Shown here: piece by piece, positions 8,573-17,108 of the stretch
How positions within the stretch are numbered: the stretch's first letter is position 1
Layout of the letters: every line of letters starts with the position of its first letter
Source of the DNA: JAWLBR01 sp041687495
GTDB taxonomy: Bacteria; Bacillota; Limnochordia; DTU087; JAAYGB01
Direction: 5' to 3'
Assembly: GCA_041687495.1 (NCBI GenBank)
Contig: JAWLBR010000012.1
Span: 1-46,811, forward strand
Length of the DNA: 46,811 nt
Program-made: the position numbers and the translations under genes
Notes under the pieces: model-generated
The model's database searches: none
What the model was told of the DNA's origin: nothing
The model's input: the letters and a program-made list of their open reading frames with translations, nothing else

Positions 8573-9745
8573 TTGAAGAAGCAACGACTGGTGGTTATTG
8601 GTGGTGGCATAGCCGGCGTGAGCGCAGCAGCCGCCGCCCGTGAATACTCGCCGAACGCTGAGATTGTGCTGCTGGGTGCGGAGACTGCGTTACCATACAA
8701 TCGCACCAAATTATCGCACTTTTTCCATCAGCCCCTTGACCCAGAACGAATGGCAATTAGGCCGCCGGACTGGTACACGGACCAACACATTGACCTGAAG
8801 CAAGGGCAGGTAGTCACTCAGCTCGATCCTGCTGGGCATCAGGTTACTACCGAGCAGGAAAATGTAGAGTATGATCAGTTGATTCTGGCGATGGGAGCAA
8901 CCAATTTCCTCCCTCCTGTGCCCGGGAGAGACACCCCCGGTGTCTTCACCCTGCGAACCCTGGCCGATGCCGAGGCGATTCGGGCCCGCTGCCACCCAAA
9001 GGCTAAGATAGCCATCGTCGGCGGAGGATTGTTGGGCTTAGAAGCAGCTTGGTCGATGAGGCAGGCAAAGCTGGACGTAACAGTAATCGAACTGATTCCG
9101 ACCCTGATGCCCAAGCAGACCGATGCCCACGGATCCCAGGTCCTCCAGGAAGCCGCTGAAAGCCAAGGGATTAGGTTGCGGCTCGGTCAGTCACTCCAGG
9201 CCATCCACGGCGGTACTCGAGTAGAGGAAGTTGAACTGGACTCAGGCGAACGGCCACAGGTTGATGTGGTCTTGTTCTCCGTCGGCATTAGAAGTAATAT
9301 CGCACTGGCCCAACAGGCAGGCATAGAAACCAATCGCGGGGTCATCGTCGACGGACGTATGGGTACTTCGGACCCAAACATCTGGGCGTGCGGGGATTGC
9401 GCTGAGTACAACGGGACGGTATATGGGCTGTGGAACATCTCCGGTCAGCAGGGAACAGTGGCCGGCGCCAATGCGGCCGGAGCAGATCGCTCCTTTACCG
9501 CACCAGTGCCCAAGACAATGTTCTCTTCCTTGGGAGTGCAGCTCTTTGCCATCGGAGAGATCTGTCGGGAAGAAACTGCCGAGTGCCAGTCAATTCCCTA
9601 CGGCGACGACGAGCCCGGGGCATACAAGCGGCTCTTCCTCCGAGAAGGACGGGTGGTGGGCGGTTTGCTCATCAACTCGACCAAACTGGCTGGTCAAGTT
9701 ACAGCGCTCGTAGAGAACCAAGCAATTGCGACCCAGGTCCGTTGA
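8573..9745 (+). CDS. NADH:rubredoxin reductase-like FAD-dependent oxidoreductase
   Basis: A 390-residue flavoprotein of the pyridine-nucleotide-disulphide reductase superfamily, closest in layout to NADH:rubredoxin oxidoreductase and the N-terminal part of NirB/NasB. FAD binding: GGGIAG (10-15) and the second FAD motif IWACGDCAEY. NADH binding: IAIVGGGLLGLE (around 146-157). A C-terminal reductase dimer domain follows. There is no CxxxxC redox pair, so it is not a disulphide reductase. In anaerobes such enzymes feed electrons from NADH to rubredoxin for oxygen and peroxide removal; no rubredoxin gene is adjacent. The start is TTG, with GGGGAGG 8 bases upstream. It is monocistronic between two terminators. 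Confidence 0.85.
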   Translation: MKKQRLVVIGGGIAGVSAAAAAREYSPNAEIVLLGAETALPYNRTKLSHFFHQPLDPERMAIRPPDWYTDQHIDLKQGQVVTQLDPAGHQVTTEQENVEYDQLILAMGATNFLPPVPGRDTPGVFTLRTLADAEAIRARCHPKAKIAIVGGGLLGLEAAWSMRQAKLDVTVIELIPTLMPKQTDAHGSQVLQEAAESQGIRLRLGQSLQAIHGGTRVEEVELDSGERPQVDVVLFSVGIRSNIALAQQAGIETNRGVIVDGRMGTSDPNIWACGDCAEYNGTVYGLWNISGQQGTVAGANAAGADRSFTAPVPKTMFSSLGVQLFAIGEICREETAECQSIPYGDDEPGAYKRLFLREGRVVGGLLINSTKLAGQVTALVENQAIATQVR

Positions 9746-9782
9746 CGTGTAACCGATGACGGTAGTCTTGTTGTGTTGATGC

Positions 9783-9828
9783 AAGGGAGGGCAGAACGCC
9801 GGACTGCGCTGGCTTTCTGCCCTCCCTT
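9783..9828. terminator. Bidirectional hairpin between convergent genes
   Basis: A perfect 14-bp stem (9783-9796 with 9815-9828), loop 18 bases, lies midway between the flavoprotein stop (9745) and the GH42 stop (9847). Neither side has a long T-run, but position and stem strength indicate a shared terminator. Confidence 0.7.
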
Positions 9829-9846
9829 GATGCCTGCCTATACCTG

Positions 9847-11895
9847 TTACCGCTGGCTCTTCTTCACCTTGACCACAGCTACCCCATAACCACCTAAATC
9901 AACTGAACTGCTGATCTCGGCCCCAGAAAGTAGATCCGTTCCTGCTGGTATGTCGCTAACCATGGCCGGCACATTGCGATGGTTCAGTATAAACCAGATT
10001 TGGTAGTTCTCTCCTTCACGAACCGATACCTCTACGCCCTCGGGCAAGCTCTTCAGCAACGGACTCACGCCTGCAGTCTCACTCAAATACGGAATTAGTG
10101 CTTGCATTCCGGCCTCATCGAGAAAAGTGCTGACATAAAAGCAGCGGCCGCGCCCTGCCTGCCGCGATGTGACTGCCGGCACTCCCACATGGTATCCTTC
10201 GGTCCAAACACTAACCACCGTCGCATCAGTAACCTCTAGGCGATCCAGCCATTCACTTTGGTGAACCACCTCACCAGCTAGAGTGAAGTGATTGGGATAC
10301 AATTCAGGCTCGTTGATCCTGAATCCTTCTTCAACCTTGACTCCACAAAGCTCTGCCAAGAAACCCGGGGGAGTAACTGCCAGAACGTTGTTGTTCTCGT
10401 CCTTAATTCCGGAGCGCCCGGTGATCACCAGCGTGCCACCCTGCTCCACATAGGAAGTGAGCCTTTCCGCCAAGGCCGCAGTGACTATCGGCCACGAAGG
10501 CAATATAACAATGGCACAGGTACTGATATCGTCCTCTGGGTGGATGAGACCGACGTTGTAGCCCGCCTTGTACCAGGCACCATGAATGCTCTTGGCGTTG
10601 GTGCTGGGAGATGACAAGCCATGGGAGAGGGCTTGGTGGGCCATTTCCGGATCCCCAGTATCATACAGAACGCCGACGTTAGGCCTGACTACAGTACCCA
10701 GGACATCGCTTCCGATTCTCTCGAACTCTTCGCCCTCCTGGATCGCTTCTCGATACCGGCGCCGCGGTTGGTTATCGTGGTCCAGTATTCCCACCCAGTA
10801 TTCCTCAGCGCCGAAGCGGCAGGTTCTCCACCGAAAGTGCAAGATGCCATCGCAGCCCCGGGCGATTGCCTGGTAGGCAAACAGCCGCATCTGTCCTGGC
10901 AACGGTGGACTGTGCAGGTAATCCCCCTGTCCCCCGGGACCGGACTGCAGCTCGGGAATGATAAAGTTGCCACCGAAGCTGCGAGTGGCATCCAGCTTAA
11001 ATGCGGTAGCTGCCGGCCGCTCCTGTTCGCGGTGAAACATGGGATAGATATCTACTCCAAAGAAGTCCAGATCCTGAACGAACTTGCGGTAGTCAATGTT
11101 TCGGAAAAAACCATTGTGAGTGATGAACCATTGGTCATTAGCCTGGCGTAGAAGCTCCACTTGTTCTTTCTGAAACTCGATTACAGCGTCAGACAGAAAC
11201 CGGTGGTAATCCAAAAGATGAGCTGGGTTGCTGTACGTTGGACGCTGAGGATAAGGCAGACTCACTTGGTCAAACGAGTCAAAGGTCAGCGACCAAAAGG
11301 CAGTGCCCCAGCACTTGTTCAACTCTGCGATGTCTCCATACTTGTTCTCGAGCCACTTCTGAAATGCATCCCGACAACTATCGCAGTAGCATTCTGAGAA
11401 GTGGCAGAAAAACTCGTTATCTGTCTGCCAACCAATGACGTTGGGGTTATCCTGATAGTGCTGGGCCATAGCCTGGGTAATTCGCCGGCTGTACGAACGA
11501 AAAACCTCTGATGAGTGGCAGGCATGCTGACGGGACCCATGCTCCATTCGCCGGCCGTTAGCGTCAACCCGCAAAACTTCAGGATGACGGTGGGTCAACC
11601 ACCGTGGCGGAGTGGCTGTGGGAGTACACAGAATCGTCTTTATCCCTGCGGCAGCCAACCGCTTAATGTGTTCATCAAAGAAACTAAAGTCGTACTGCCC
11701 TTCCTGTGGTTCCATCCGGTCCCAGGCAAACTCGCCTATCCGCACTACATTGAAATGGGCTTGAGCCATTCGATCCGGGTCGTCTCTCCACTCTTCTTCA
11801 CCCCAATGCTCCGGGTAGTACGGTGCACCAAAGAGAAACCGCGAGAGGTTAGTAGGCCTCAAGTGGTTGGGTTTTTGCCGCTCGGTCACTTTCAT
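9847..11895 (-). CDS. Beta-galactosidase, GH42 family
   Basis: Hydrolyses terminal beta-D-galactosides, probably in the cytoplasm since no signal peptide is visible. The N-terminal TIM barrel begins FLFGAPYYPEHW; the acid/base is the Glu of WQTDNEF (residue 161 from the start used here) and the nucleophile the Glu of FIIPELQSGPGG. The zinc-binding cysteines typical of GH42 are present (CYCDSC and an upstream Cys in HACHSS). A trimerisation domain and C-terminal beta domain complete about 682 residues, normal for the family. The frame opens at 11916, but the ATG at 11895 follows AAAGGACGG; a GTG at 11889 is also possible. It lies between ABC importer operons, fitting uptake and cytoplasmic cleavage of galacto-oligosaccharides. 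Confidence 0.93.
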   Translation of the reverse strand: MKVTERQKPNHLRPTNLSRFLFGAPYYPEHWGEEEWRDDPDRMAQAHFNVVRIGEFAWDRMEPQEGQYDFSFFDEHIKRLAAAGIKTILCTPTATPPRWLTHRHPEVLRVDANGRRMEHGSRQHACHSSEVFRSYSRRITQAMAQHYQDNPNVIGWQTDNEFFCHFSECYCDSCRDAFQKWLENKYGDIAELNKCWGTAFWSLTFDSFDQVSLPYPQRPTYSNPAHLLDYHRFLSDAVIEFQKEQVELLRQANDQWFITHNGFFRNIDYRKFVQDLDFFGVDIYPMFHREQERPAATAFKLDATRSFGGNFIIPELQSGPGGQGDYLHSPPLPGQMRLFAYQAIARGCDGILHFRWRTCRFGAEEYWVGILDHDNQPRRRYREAIQEGEEFERIGSDVLGTVVRPNVGVLYDTGDPEMAHQALSHGLSSPSTNAKSIHGAWYKAGYNVGLIHPEDDISTCAIVILPSWPIVTAALAERLTSYVEQGGTLVITGRSGIKDENNNVLAVTPPGFLAELCGVKVEEGFRINEPELYPNHFTLAGEVVHQSEWLDRLEVTDATVVSVWTEGYHVGVPAVTSRQAGRGRCFYVSTFLDEAGMQALIPYLSETAGVSPLLKSLPEGVEVSVREGENYQIWFILNHRNVPAMVSDIPAGTDLLSGAEISSSVDLGGYGVAVVKVKKSQR

Positions 11896-12078
11896 CCGTC
11901 CTTTCTGGTCACCCATGCTCTAATGATTTCTAGGTTCCATTCGCACAGTCAAACCCCTTCGAACCTCATTTAGTGAATCGCGGTCTGTGGCGTATCCTTC
12001 CAACTTGCCGGGCAATACTAAAGTCACAATGCGTTCTAGGGACATCCTGGCAGCAGTTCCAATTTTGAGGTGAAAAAC

Positions 12079-12741
12079 ATGGTGATCAAAAGTTTCCGCC
12101 GCGTTCCCAGACATATCGGAGTAATCCCAGACGGAAATCGCCGTTGGGCGCTAGAGCATGGCTTAGCCAAAGAAGCCGGGTATGATCACGGTATCGCTCC
12201 TGGATTTCAGTTGTACAACCTTTGCCGTGACTTGGGTGTCGAGGAGTTAACACTGTATGGTTTCACCCAGGACAACACCAAAAGGCCCGCTGTTCAGACC
12301 AGAGCTTTTCAGAGCGCCTGTGTCAAAGCCGTACGAGTACTCAGCAAGATGGATGCAAGCCTGCTGGTTGTTGGTAACAGCGATTCGGATCTGTTCCCCC
12401 GAGAGCTCGTCCCCTTTCGCACCAGGCAGACCTTTGGATCCGGCTCGATTAAGGTAAATTTCTTAGTGAACTATGGTTGGCATTGGGACCTGGATTGGGG
12501 GCTGAGACAGCAGGCGGTAAATGGTGGCAAGTTAGTGGACAACATCGCCTCTGCGGACATCTCCCGGGTTGACATGATCATCCGGTGGGGAGGGCGCCGA
12601 CGCCTGTCTGGGTTCCTCCCAGTGCAATCCATCTATGCCGACTTCTATGTTGTCGACAGCTACTGGCCAGACTTTACCCCCGATGAGTTCTACTCAGCCC
12701 TGGAGTGGTACCAAACTCAGGACGTCACCCTGGGCGGCTAG
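12079..12741 (+). CDS. Divergent UppS-like cis-prenyltransferase
   Basis: A 220-residue homologue of undecaprenyl diphosphate synthase. The N-terminal HIGVIPDGNRRWA (residues 12-24) corresponds to the catalytic HxxxxxDGNGRWA motif with Asp18 kept. The C-terminal RWGGRRRLSGFLPVQ (from about 169) and YADFYVVDSYWPDF match RTSGEQRLSNFLLWQ and YAELYF...WPDF. Two differences stand out: the Glu of SGE is replaced by Arg, and the Glu of AEL by Asp. Both lie at the isopentenyl diphosphate/Mg2+ site, so product or substrate may differ from ordinary UppS. The ATG at 12079 is preferred (GAGGTG 5-6 bases upstream) over the GTG at 12070. It is divergent from the GH42 gene, with no cell-wall genes nearby. 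Confidence 0.8.
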   Translation: MVIKSFRRVPRHIGVIPDGNRRWALEHGLAKEAGYDHGIAPGFQLYNLCRDLGVEELTLYGFTQDNTKRPAVQTRAFQSACVKAVRVLSKMDASLLVVGNSDSDLFPRELVPFRTRQTFGSGSIKVNFLVNYGWHWDLDWGLRQQAVNGGKLVDNIASADISRVDMIIRWGGRRRLSGFLPVQSIYADFYVVDSYWPDFTPDEFYSALEWYQTQDVTLGG

Positions 12742-12755
12742 CCTCTGCCGCCCAG
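12730..12755. terminator. Hairpin between convergent uppS-like and antiporter genes
   Basis: CTGGGCGGC (12730-12738) pairs perfectly with GCCGCCCAG (12747-12755), enclosing the uppS-like stop codon and ending one base before the antiporter stop. No T-run on either side; probably a shared bidirectional terminator. Confidence 0.55.
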
Positions 12756-12756
12756 C

Positions 12757-14337
12757 TTATTCCACAACAATAACCGGTACGCTCAGCTGCTCCACAACCC
12801 GTTGAGTAACGTCTCCCACCAGCAGGCTTCGCACCCCCGGTCGTTCAATTTTGCCCATAAAGACAAAATCCGCACGGTACCTGGTGGCAGCCTCCACAAT
12901 CGTCTCGACGGGGTTGCCTCCGCTCACCACAAGTTGGTGTTCAACATCACCAGCTAGTCCCGCGGTATCTCGAAACAAACTCTCAGCCGCTTGGCGACTA
13001 GTTTCGTTGGTTTCCACGTGCAGAACCACAATAGTCCCGTCAACCTGTCTAGCCAGGCCAGCTGCCTTCTGAAGCGCCCTAACCGCACCGCCATGCCCAT
13101 CGAGAGCCACGAGAAAGCGGTATTTCTCTTTCACAGTGATCTTAGTTGGATCCACCTCACCTCGATCCAGCATCCGGGGAGCCGCTGCCGAAATCCCAAT
13201 AGCTCCCAGCGGGGCCGTAACGGCAATGGCTAAGACGGCAATGGCCAATATTGCCTCGCCGTGTGGTATACCGATCGCTAAAGGAATTGCTCCGATGGCA
13301 GCCTGTACCGTAGCCTTGGGAATGTACGCTAAGTTGAGAAACAATCGTTCCCGCCTAGTCAGCGATGAGCCGGCAGTGGCGAGCCAGATTCCCGGCGTTC
13401 GCCCTAAGATCAAGCCACCGAATACGATGAGCAGTCCGCTGGCTCCGGCCCCAGCTAAGACACCGATATTGACAGCTGCCCCAATCATGACGAATAGAAA
13501 GATCTCGGCAGCCACCCACACTCGGTCCAGCTCCTGTCTAATCCTTCTTGCCAGCACTGGATTGGTGTTCAAAATGACAAACCCGGCAGTCATCGCTGCT
13601 AGATATCCGGAATACCCTACCCGCTCCCCAGCTAACACCACGAGTACGACCGCAACTAAGGTAACGATTAGATCCTGGACCGCGCTTTGGGTTAGGCTGC
13701 ATCGGGAAAGCGCACAGGTGACAGCCTTCCCTGCTCCATATCCAATCACTACTCCGCCGGCAATCTGGACAACAATCTGCAAACCAGCAGTCACGATGGA
13801 CCCGGTAGAGGATGCCGCCGCCATGGACAGCACGGCTCCAAAGGCGGTGATGGCCACCACGTCGCTCAGGGCGCCTCCGGCCAAAATCAGGTCAGGAATG
13901 CCCGTCTTAACTCCCCACCCCTCAGCCTTAAGGCGCAGCATCATCGGTACCAACACTGCCGGAGACTCAGCGCAAACCACCCAGCCCAAGACCCCGGCAG
14001 CCGGCCAGCTCCAATCGAGTAGGTACCGAGCAAGAGCAGCCAGCGCCGATGCCTCAAGGGTCGCTGGCAGAGCCCCTAGCCGCAGCGCTACTGTCCCGTG
14101 CGCGGTTAGTTTCCCGCGATCCAGCCCTAACCCAGCTTTCAGCAAAATCACCACTAAGGCTAGCAGACGGATATCAGGACCCATTGCCAAAAACTTAACG
14201 TTAATGACATCAAGGGCATACGGTCCCAAGACAACTCCAATCAGGAGCATTCCCAACAGCCGGGGAAGGCGCAGCCTCTCAGCCGCTGCGCCGGCGAGAA
14301 ACCCAGCTAAAAGTACGACAATTGCCCCCATTACCAT
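12757..14337 (-). CDS. Cation/proton antiporter (CPA2-like) fused to a universal stress protein domain
   Basis: A 526-residue membrane protein. Residues 1 to about 385 form ten or more hydrophobic helices with the Na+/H+ exchanger layout: RLRLPRLLGMLLIGVVLGPY near the start, LLKAGLGLDRG, and the VCAESPAVLVP re-entrant segment where CPA members carry acidic residues. From about 393 (KYRFLVALDGHGGAVRAL) to the end (VTQRVVEQLSVPVIVVE) is a cytoplasmic UspA-type domain ending in the usual VPVIVV strand. The start is ATG at 14337 or 14331; the ribosome site is weak. The gene lies behind a promoter, a fluoride riboswitch and a terminator (14385-14512), so expression should rise with fluoride. Antiporters and UspA proteins are both known fluoride-riboswitch targets; here they are one polypeptide. 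Confidence 0.9.
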   Translation of the reverse strand: MVMGAIVVLLAGFLAGAAAERLRLPRLLGMLLIGVVLGPYALDVINVKFLAMGPDIRLLALVVILLKAGLGLDRGKLTAHGTVALRLGALPATLEASALAALARYLLDWSWPAAGVLGWVVCAESPAVLVPMMLRLKAEGWGVKTGIPDLILAGGALSDVVAITAFGAVLSMAAASSTGSIVTAGLQIVVQIAGGVVIGYGAGKAVTCALSRCSLTQSAVQDLIVTLVAVVLVVLAGERVGYSGYLAAMTAGFVILNTNPVLARRIRQELDRVWVAAEIFLFVMIGAAVNIGVLAGAGASGLLIVFGGLILGRTPGIWLATAGSSLTRRERLFLNLAYIPKATVQAAIGAIPLAIGIPHGEAILAIAVLAIAVTAPLGAIGISAAAPRMLDRGEVDPTKITVKEKYRFLVALDGHGGAVRALQKAAGLARQVDGTIVVLHVETNETSRQAAESLFRDTAGLAGDVEHQLVVSGGNPVETIVEAATRYRADFVFMGKIERPGVRSLLVGDVTQRVVEQLSVPVIVVE

Positions 14338-14384
14338 CTTCCATTCCGCCCTTCTCGAATCAGGCTCACCAGACCTACAAACAC

Positions 14385-14422
14385 AAAAATGGCTTCCGCG
14401 ATCATAAGACCGCAGAAGCCAT
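14385..14422 (-). terminator. Riboswitch-controlled intrinsic terminator
   Basis: Minus-strand RNA ATGGCTTCTGCG (14422-14411) pairs with CGCGGAAGCCAT (14400-14389), twelve pairs including one G-U, loop 10 bases, followed by a T-run. The 5' arm overlaps the 3' strand of the upstream aptamer pseudoknot, so terminator and ligand-bound aptamer exclude one another. Confidence 0.85.
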
Positions 14423-14477
14423 CAGCTGCCATAGGCAAGCGGTTTGGGCAATCCCCCGGCGAGCCTCATCGCCGTCA
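14411..14477 (-). ncRNA. Fluoride riboswitch (crcB motif) aptamer
   Basis: Read on the minus strand, the leader begins with hairpin GGCG-ATGAGGCT-CGCC (14473-14458), continues to AAACCGC (14445-14439), a short hairpin TTGCC-TAT-GGCAG (14438-14426), and CTGATGGCTTCTGC (14425-14412). These are the signature elements of the fluoride aptamer: the ATGAGGC loop, AAAC, and TGATGGCNTCTNC. The loop segment GAGGC can pair with GCTTC (14419-14415) to form the conserved pseudoknot. One departure is an 11-base insert, GGGGATTGCCC, between the first hairpin and AAAC. Known members turn gene expression on when fluoride binds; the overlapping terminator here has the same ON geometry. Confidence 0.82.
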
Positions 14478-14483
14478 CGCATA

Positions 14484-14512
14484 AGTATAGATACAATCTG
14501 CCCTTAACTGAA
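14484..14512 (-). promoter_or_regulatory. Promoter of the riboswitch-antiporter transcript
   Basis: On the minus strand TTCAGT (14512-14507), a 17-base spacer, then TATACT (14489-14484). Transcription would start around 14477, immediately at the aptamer's 5' side, which supports the assignment. The remaining bases up to 14592 hold nothing else I can identify. Confidence 0.6.
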
Positions 14513-14592
14513 TACGTATATGCTACTACTCCAGAACGGTGGTGTCAACTCATTGGCGCCTGGATCTGGGAAACCAGCCTCAGTTGGCTTCC

Positions 14593-15603
14593 TCACGCTC
14601 CCAGAACCTGATCCTGCAGAGCCTTTAAGCTGTCAATGTCCGCTGACACCCGGCTTTGGCACAAACTTGGCCAGTCCTGGCGGGTCACCGGGGCCACTTC
14701 CCCACTTAAGACTCGCTCCTGAGCCTGAACCGCCAGTTGCTGCAGTGACGCAAGCTCCTGTACCGTTAGGTCTGGGAAGCGAGATAGGAAGGTTGGGCGA
14801 AAATACGGAACTTCGAACGCGCCTCCATGATCCTCAATGGAAAGTGTTACCCTAGGATTCAAGCGGGCCAGCATCGGGATGATTGCCGCCCAGTCTACAC
14901 TGCCCAACCCGATTTGAGTAGTAAAGGTCCGAAAACCACCGGGGTGAGGGACAATACAGCCATCCTTGGCGTGGGTAGCAACCACCCAAGGCAGAACCCG
15001 ACTGGTCGCCCATACTGGATTCTCAAGCATCGTAAGTAGATTCATAGTATCCAGACAGATTCCCAAGCCCTCTCCGGGGGTGACTCCCACCGCCTCAAAC
15101 ACCCGCACTAACTCAAAAGTAGTGAACTCAAAGTGGGTCTCGAGTGCCAATGTTACCCCATGATCCTGAAGGACGGGAAGCGCCTGCTTAAGTTCAGCAA
15201 CCATCCCTTCCAGCATCGCCTCGGTAGGCGGCAAATGGTTACTCCAGCGCATTAATCCACCTGAACAAGATCGAACCACGCTCACACCTAGAATCTCGGC
15301 CTGCTCTGCTGCCAGCCTAATAGACTCCAGAACCGGCTGCGGCGAACCATCTGCCAGACTAAAAGGGACATGACTAGCCAGCCCCCACTCCAGGTACATC
15401 TTCCGCGAACGGGCATGCTCCCCAAGTTCTCTAAGGAAACCGGAGTCAACCTGATTATCCGATGTGCCTAACTCCGGAACCGATGTGAATTGGACCCCAT
15501 CTCCCCCGTGTTCAGCAGTCCAATCCAGGATCTGAAAAGAATTGAGATTCTCACAAACCAGGGAATAGCTATCGATTCCAACTGGCAATGGCGCAAGCTG
15601 CAT
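14593..15603 (-). CDS. Xylose isomerase-like TIM-barrel protein
   Basis: A 336-residue sugar phosphate isomerase/epimerase (AP-endonuclease 2 fold) protein. Strand-end acidic and His residues expected for a divalent-metal site are present: LALETHFEF (Glu), GICLDTMN (Asp), VATHAKDG (His/Asp) and LSIEDHGG (Glu near the end). No signal peptide is present. The ATG at 15603 has GGAGGT 6-7 bases upstream and is preferred to the GTG at 15612. It lies 14 bases after the M20 peptidase stop, so the two are co-transcribed. Members of this fold isomerise or epimerise sugars and inositols; the exact reaction cannot be assigned. Confidence 0.8.
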   Translation of the reverse strand: MQLAPLPVGIDSYSLVCENLNSFQILDWTAEHGGDGVQFTSVPELGTSDNQVDSGFLRELGEHARSRKMYLEWGLASHVPFSLADGSPQPVLESIRLAAEQAEILGVSVVRSCSGGLMRWSNHLPPTEAMLEGMVAELKQALPVLQDHGVTLALETHFEFTTFELVRVFEAVGVTPGEGLGICLDTMNLLTMLENPVWATSRVLPWVVATHAKDGCIVPHPGGFRTFTTQIGLGSVDWAAIIPMLARLNPRVTLSIEDHGGAFEVPYFRPTFLSRFPDLTVQELASLQQLAVQAQERVLSGEVAPVTRQDWPSLCQSRVSADIDSLKALQDQVLGA

Positions 15604-15617
15604 TGTTAACACCTCCG

Positions 15618-16820
15618 CTATTTTGCTAACCGCATTGCCAGAAGAATTACCTGCTTGATGCCCCGATAGATGCTGTCTACCTTAGCCGACTCCTCTACCG
15701 AGTGCACCCGACGTCCTTTGACAGCACCTATCGCGATGCCCGGGATTCCTCTGACGATGGCCGGATTGGCATCTGTGGCTCCAAGGGTACTCAACTCTGG
15801 CTCGATCCCAAGGTCTCGCAGCGTTTGGATAGCCGTTTGGGTTAAGACATGCTTCTCAGCGTTATCCAACATACCGGCTCCAATATTGTTGAACCGCTCG
15901 ACCTCGACGTCTGCGTCACAATCCCCAGCTGTTCTATACGCCTCGCCCAATACCCGATTCACTAACTTGGTCAGCTCAGCAGCAGACTGAGACCGCAGAT
16001 CCACCGTGAGTACCGCATCTGCACACACTGCATTAGTGGCTGACCCCCCGCCGATGGTTCCGACATTGAGCACCGTCATGGGCCGCTCTGGGATTGGAAC
16101 CTCGTACAGACGTTGAATTAGCTGGCTTAAGGCTAGCGCAGCGTTGGGTTTACCTTTGCTTTCTAGAGTGTGACGCGCTTTGACCCTGTAGGTGATTCGC
16201 CACCACTGAATGCCCAAGGCACCAAATACGACACCGCCTAGACTGCCGTCTACGGCCACGAACATGTCAACCGGCTTAGTTGCCTGACTCAAGTAGTAAT
16301 CGGCTCCCGCCAATCCTGTCTCTTCCTGCACCGTCGCTAAGAAAACTATGTTGGCTCTCCGATTAACCGGTGCCTCCTTCAAACATCTGGCAGCGTGAAG
16401 CAGTGCGATCACCGAAGGAGTATCGTCCGACGCCCCAGGTGCGTAGAGCCATCCGTCTTTGATGGTAACGGTCAAGTCGGTATTCAACGGAAACACAGTG
16501 TCCATATGCGCAGCAAAAACCACTGTCGGCCCCTCGGGAGTTCCGGGCAGCAGACCAGATACGTTACCAACCTCGTCCATGCAGACATCGGTCAGGCCAA
16601 TGCGCGACATTTCTTGCTGTACCCATTTCCCCCGTGCCTCTTCATGCTTCGAGGTTCCCGGAATCTGAACTAGTTCTTGCCACTGCGCCAAAATTGCATC
16701 GCGGTGATCCTCCACATACTGCAGCACTCTGTGCTCCTCTTGTGACTTGGCAGCTTGCACGGGCCGAGCTAAGAGCAAAACGCCCATGAGAACGACCAAG
16801 AAGACGATAACCAGCATCAT
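15618..16820 (-). CDS. Exported M20-family metallopeptidase
   Basis: A 400-residue zinc peptidase of the M20 (PepT/CPG2-like) family. The hydrophobic N-terminus (residues 1-23, ending ARPVQA) is a signal peptide or membrane anchor, so it acts outside the membrane. Metal and catalytic residues are visible: HMDTVF (His105, catalytic Asp107), GASDD (bridging Asp132), QEETG (Glu166 base and Glu167 ligand), VDGSLGG (Asp191) and a C-terminal VHSVEE His. The dimerisation domain lies between, with the diverged motif KARHTLESKGKPNAA. AAAGGGG lies 9 bases before the ATG. It likely trims small peptides or conjugates; pairing with a TIM-barrel isomerase-like gene is unusual. The promoter lies in 16821-17108, shared with the divergent CUT1 operon. 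Confidence 0.85.
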   Translation of the reverse strand: MMLVIVFLVVLMGVLLLARPVQAAKSQEEHRVLQYVEDHRDAILAQWQELVQIPGTSKHEEARGKWVQQEMSRIGLTDVCMDEVGNVSGLLPGTPEGPTVVFAAHMDTVFPLNTDLTVTIKDGWLYAPGASDDTPSVIALLHAARCLKEAPVNRRANIVFLATVQEETGLAGADYYLSQATKPVDMFVAVDGSLGGVVFGALGIQWWRITYRVKARHTLESKGKPNAALALSQLIQRLYEVPIPERPMTVLNVGTIGGGSATNAVCADAVLTVDLRSQSAAELTKLVNRVLGEAYRTAGDCDADVEVERFNNIGAGMLDNAEKHVLTQTAIQTLRDLGIEPELSTLGATDANPAIVRGIPGIAIGAVKGRRVHSVEESAKVDSIYRGIKQVILLAMRLAK

Positions 16821-16965
16821 CGAAAACTACCCCTTTCGCTTGTTCGGTTTAACTCTTGTTTCTTCGTACATACCAGCTCACCTCCAAACCGTTGCCTTAG
16901 CTGACTTCGGCGGTCATCCGGGAGCCAATACCGCGCTCTGTCCACTTTTCTGTTTTCTATCAACT

Positions 16966-16990
16966 TTGCCATTATTTGCAGGATTGGCAA
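16966..16990. repeat. Inverted repeat between divergent M20 and sugar-ABC operons
   Basis: TTGCCA (16966-16971) and TGGCAA (16985-16990) form a perfect 6-bp inverted repeat with a 13-base spacer, about 120 bases before the CUT1 binding-protein gene. It may be an operator for one or both operons. Nothing else in 16821-17108 could be assigned. Confidence 0.35.
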
Positions 16991-17108
16991 CAGCACTGTC
17001 GAAAATAAGCAGCATTATGGTTGCTAAAGGCTGACTATGGGGAGGTGAGCCATTCCGGCATCTGACTGTTCTTGAGGTTACTTCTTACCACTGCGAGGAG
17101 GAGAAACT

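Noticed and set aside
13136..14407. A 423-codon plus-strand frame opposite the antiporter gene.
   Set aside because: It is the antisense shadow of a well-supported membrane protein; its Ser/Thr/Pro/Ala-rich translation is typical of such shadows.
14385..14422. Terminator belonging to the TIM-barrel gene at 14593-15603.
   Set aside because: A promoter and the aptamer lie between that gene and the hairpin, and the hairpin shares bases with the aptamer, so it is the riboswitch's own terminator.
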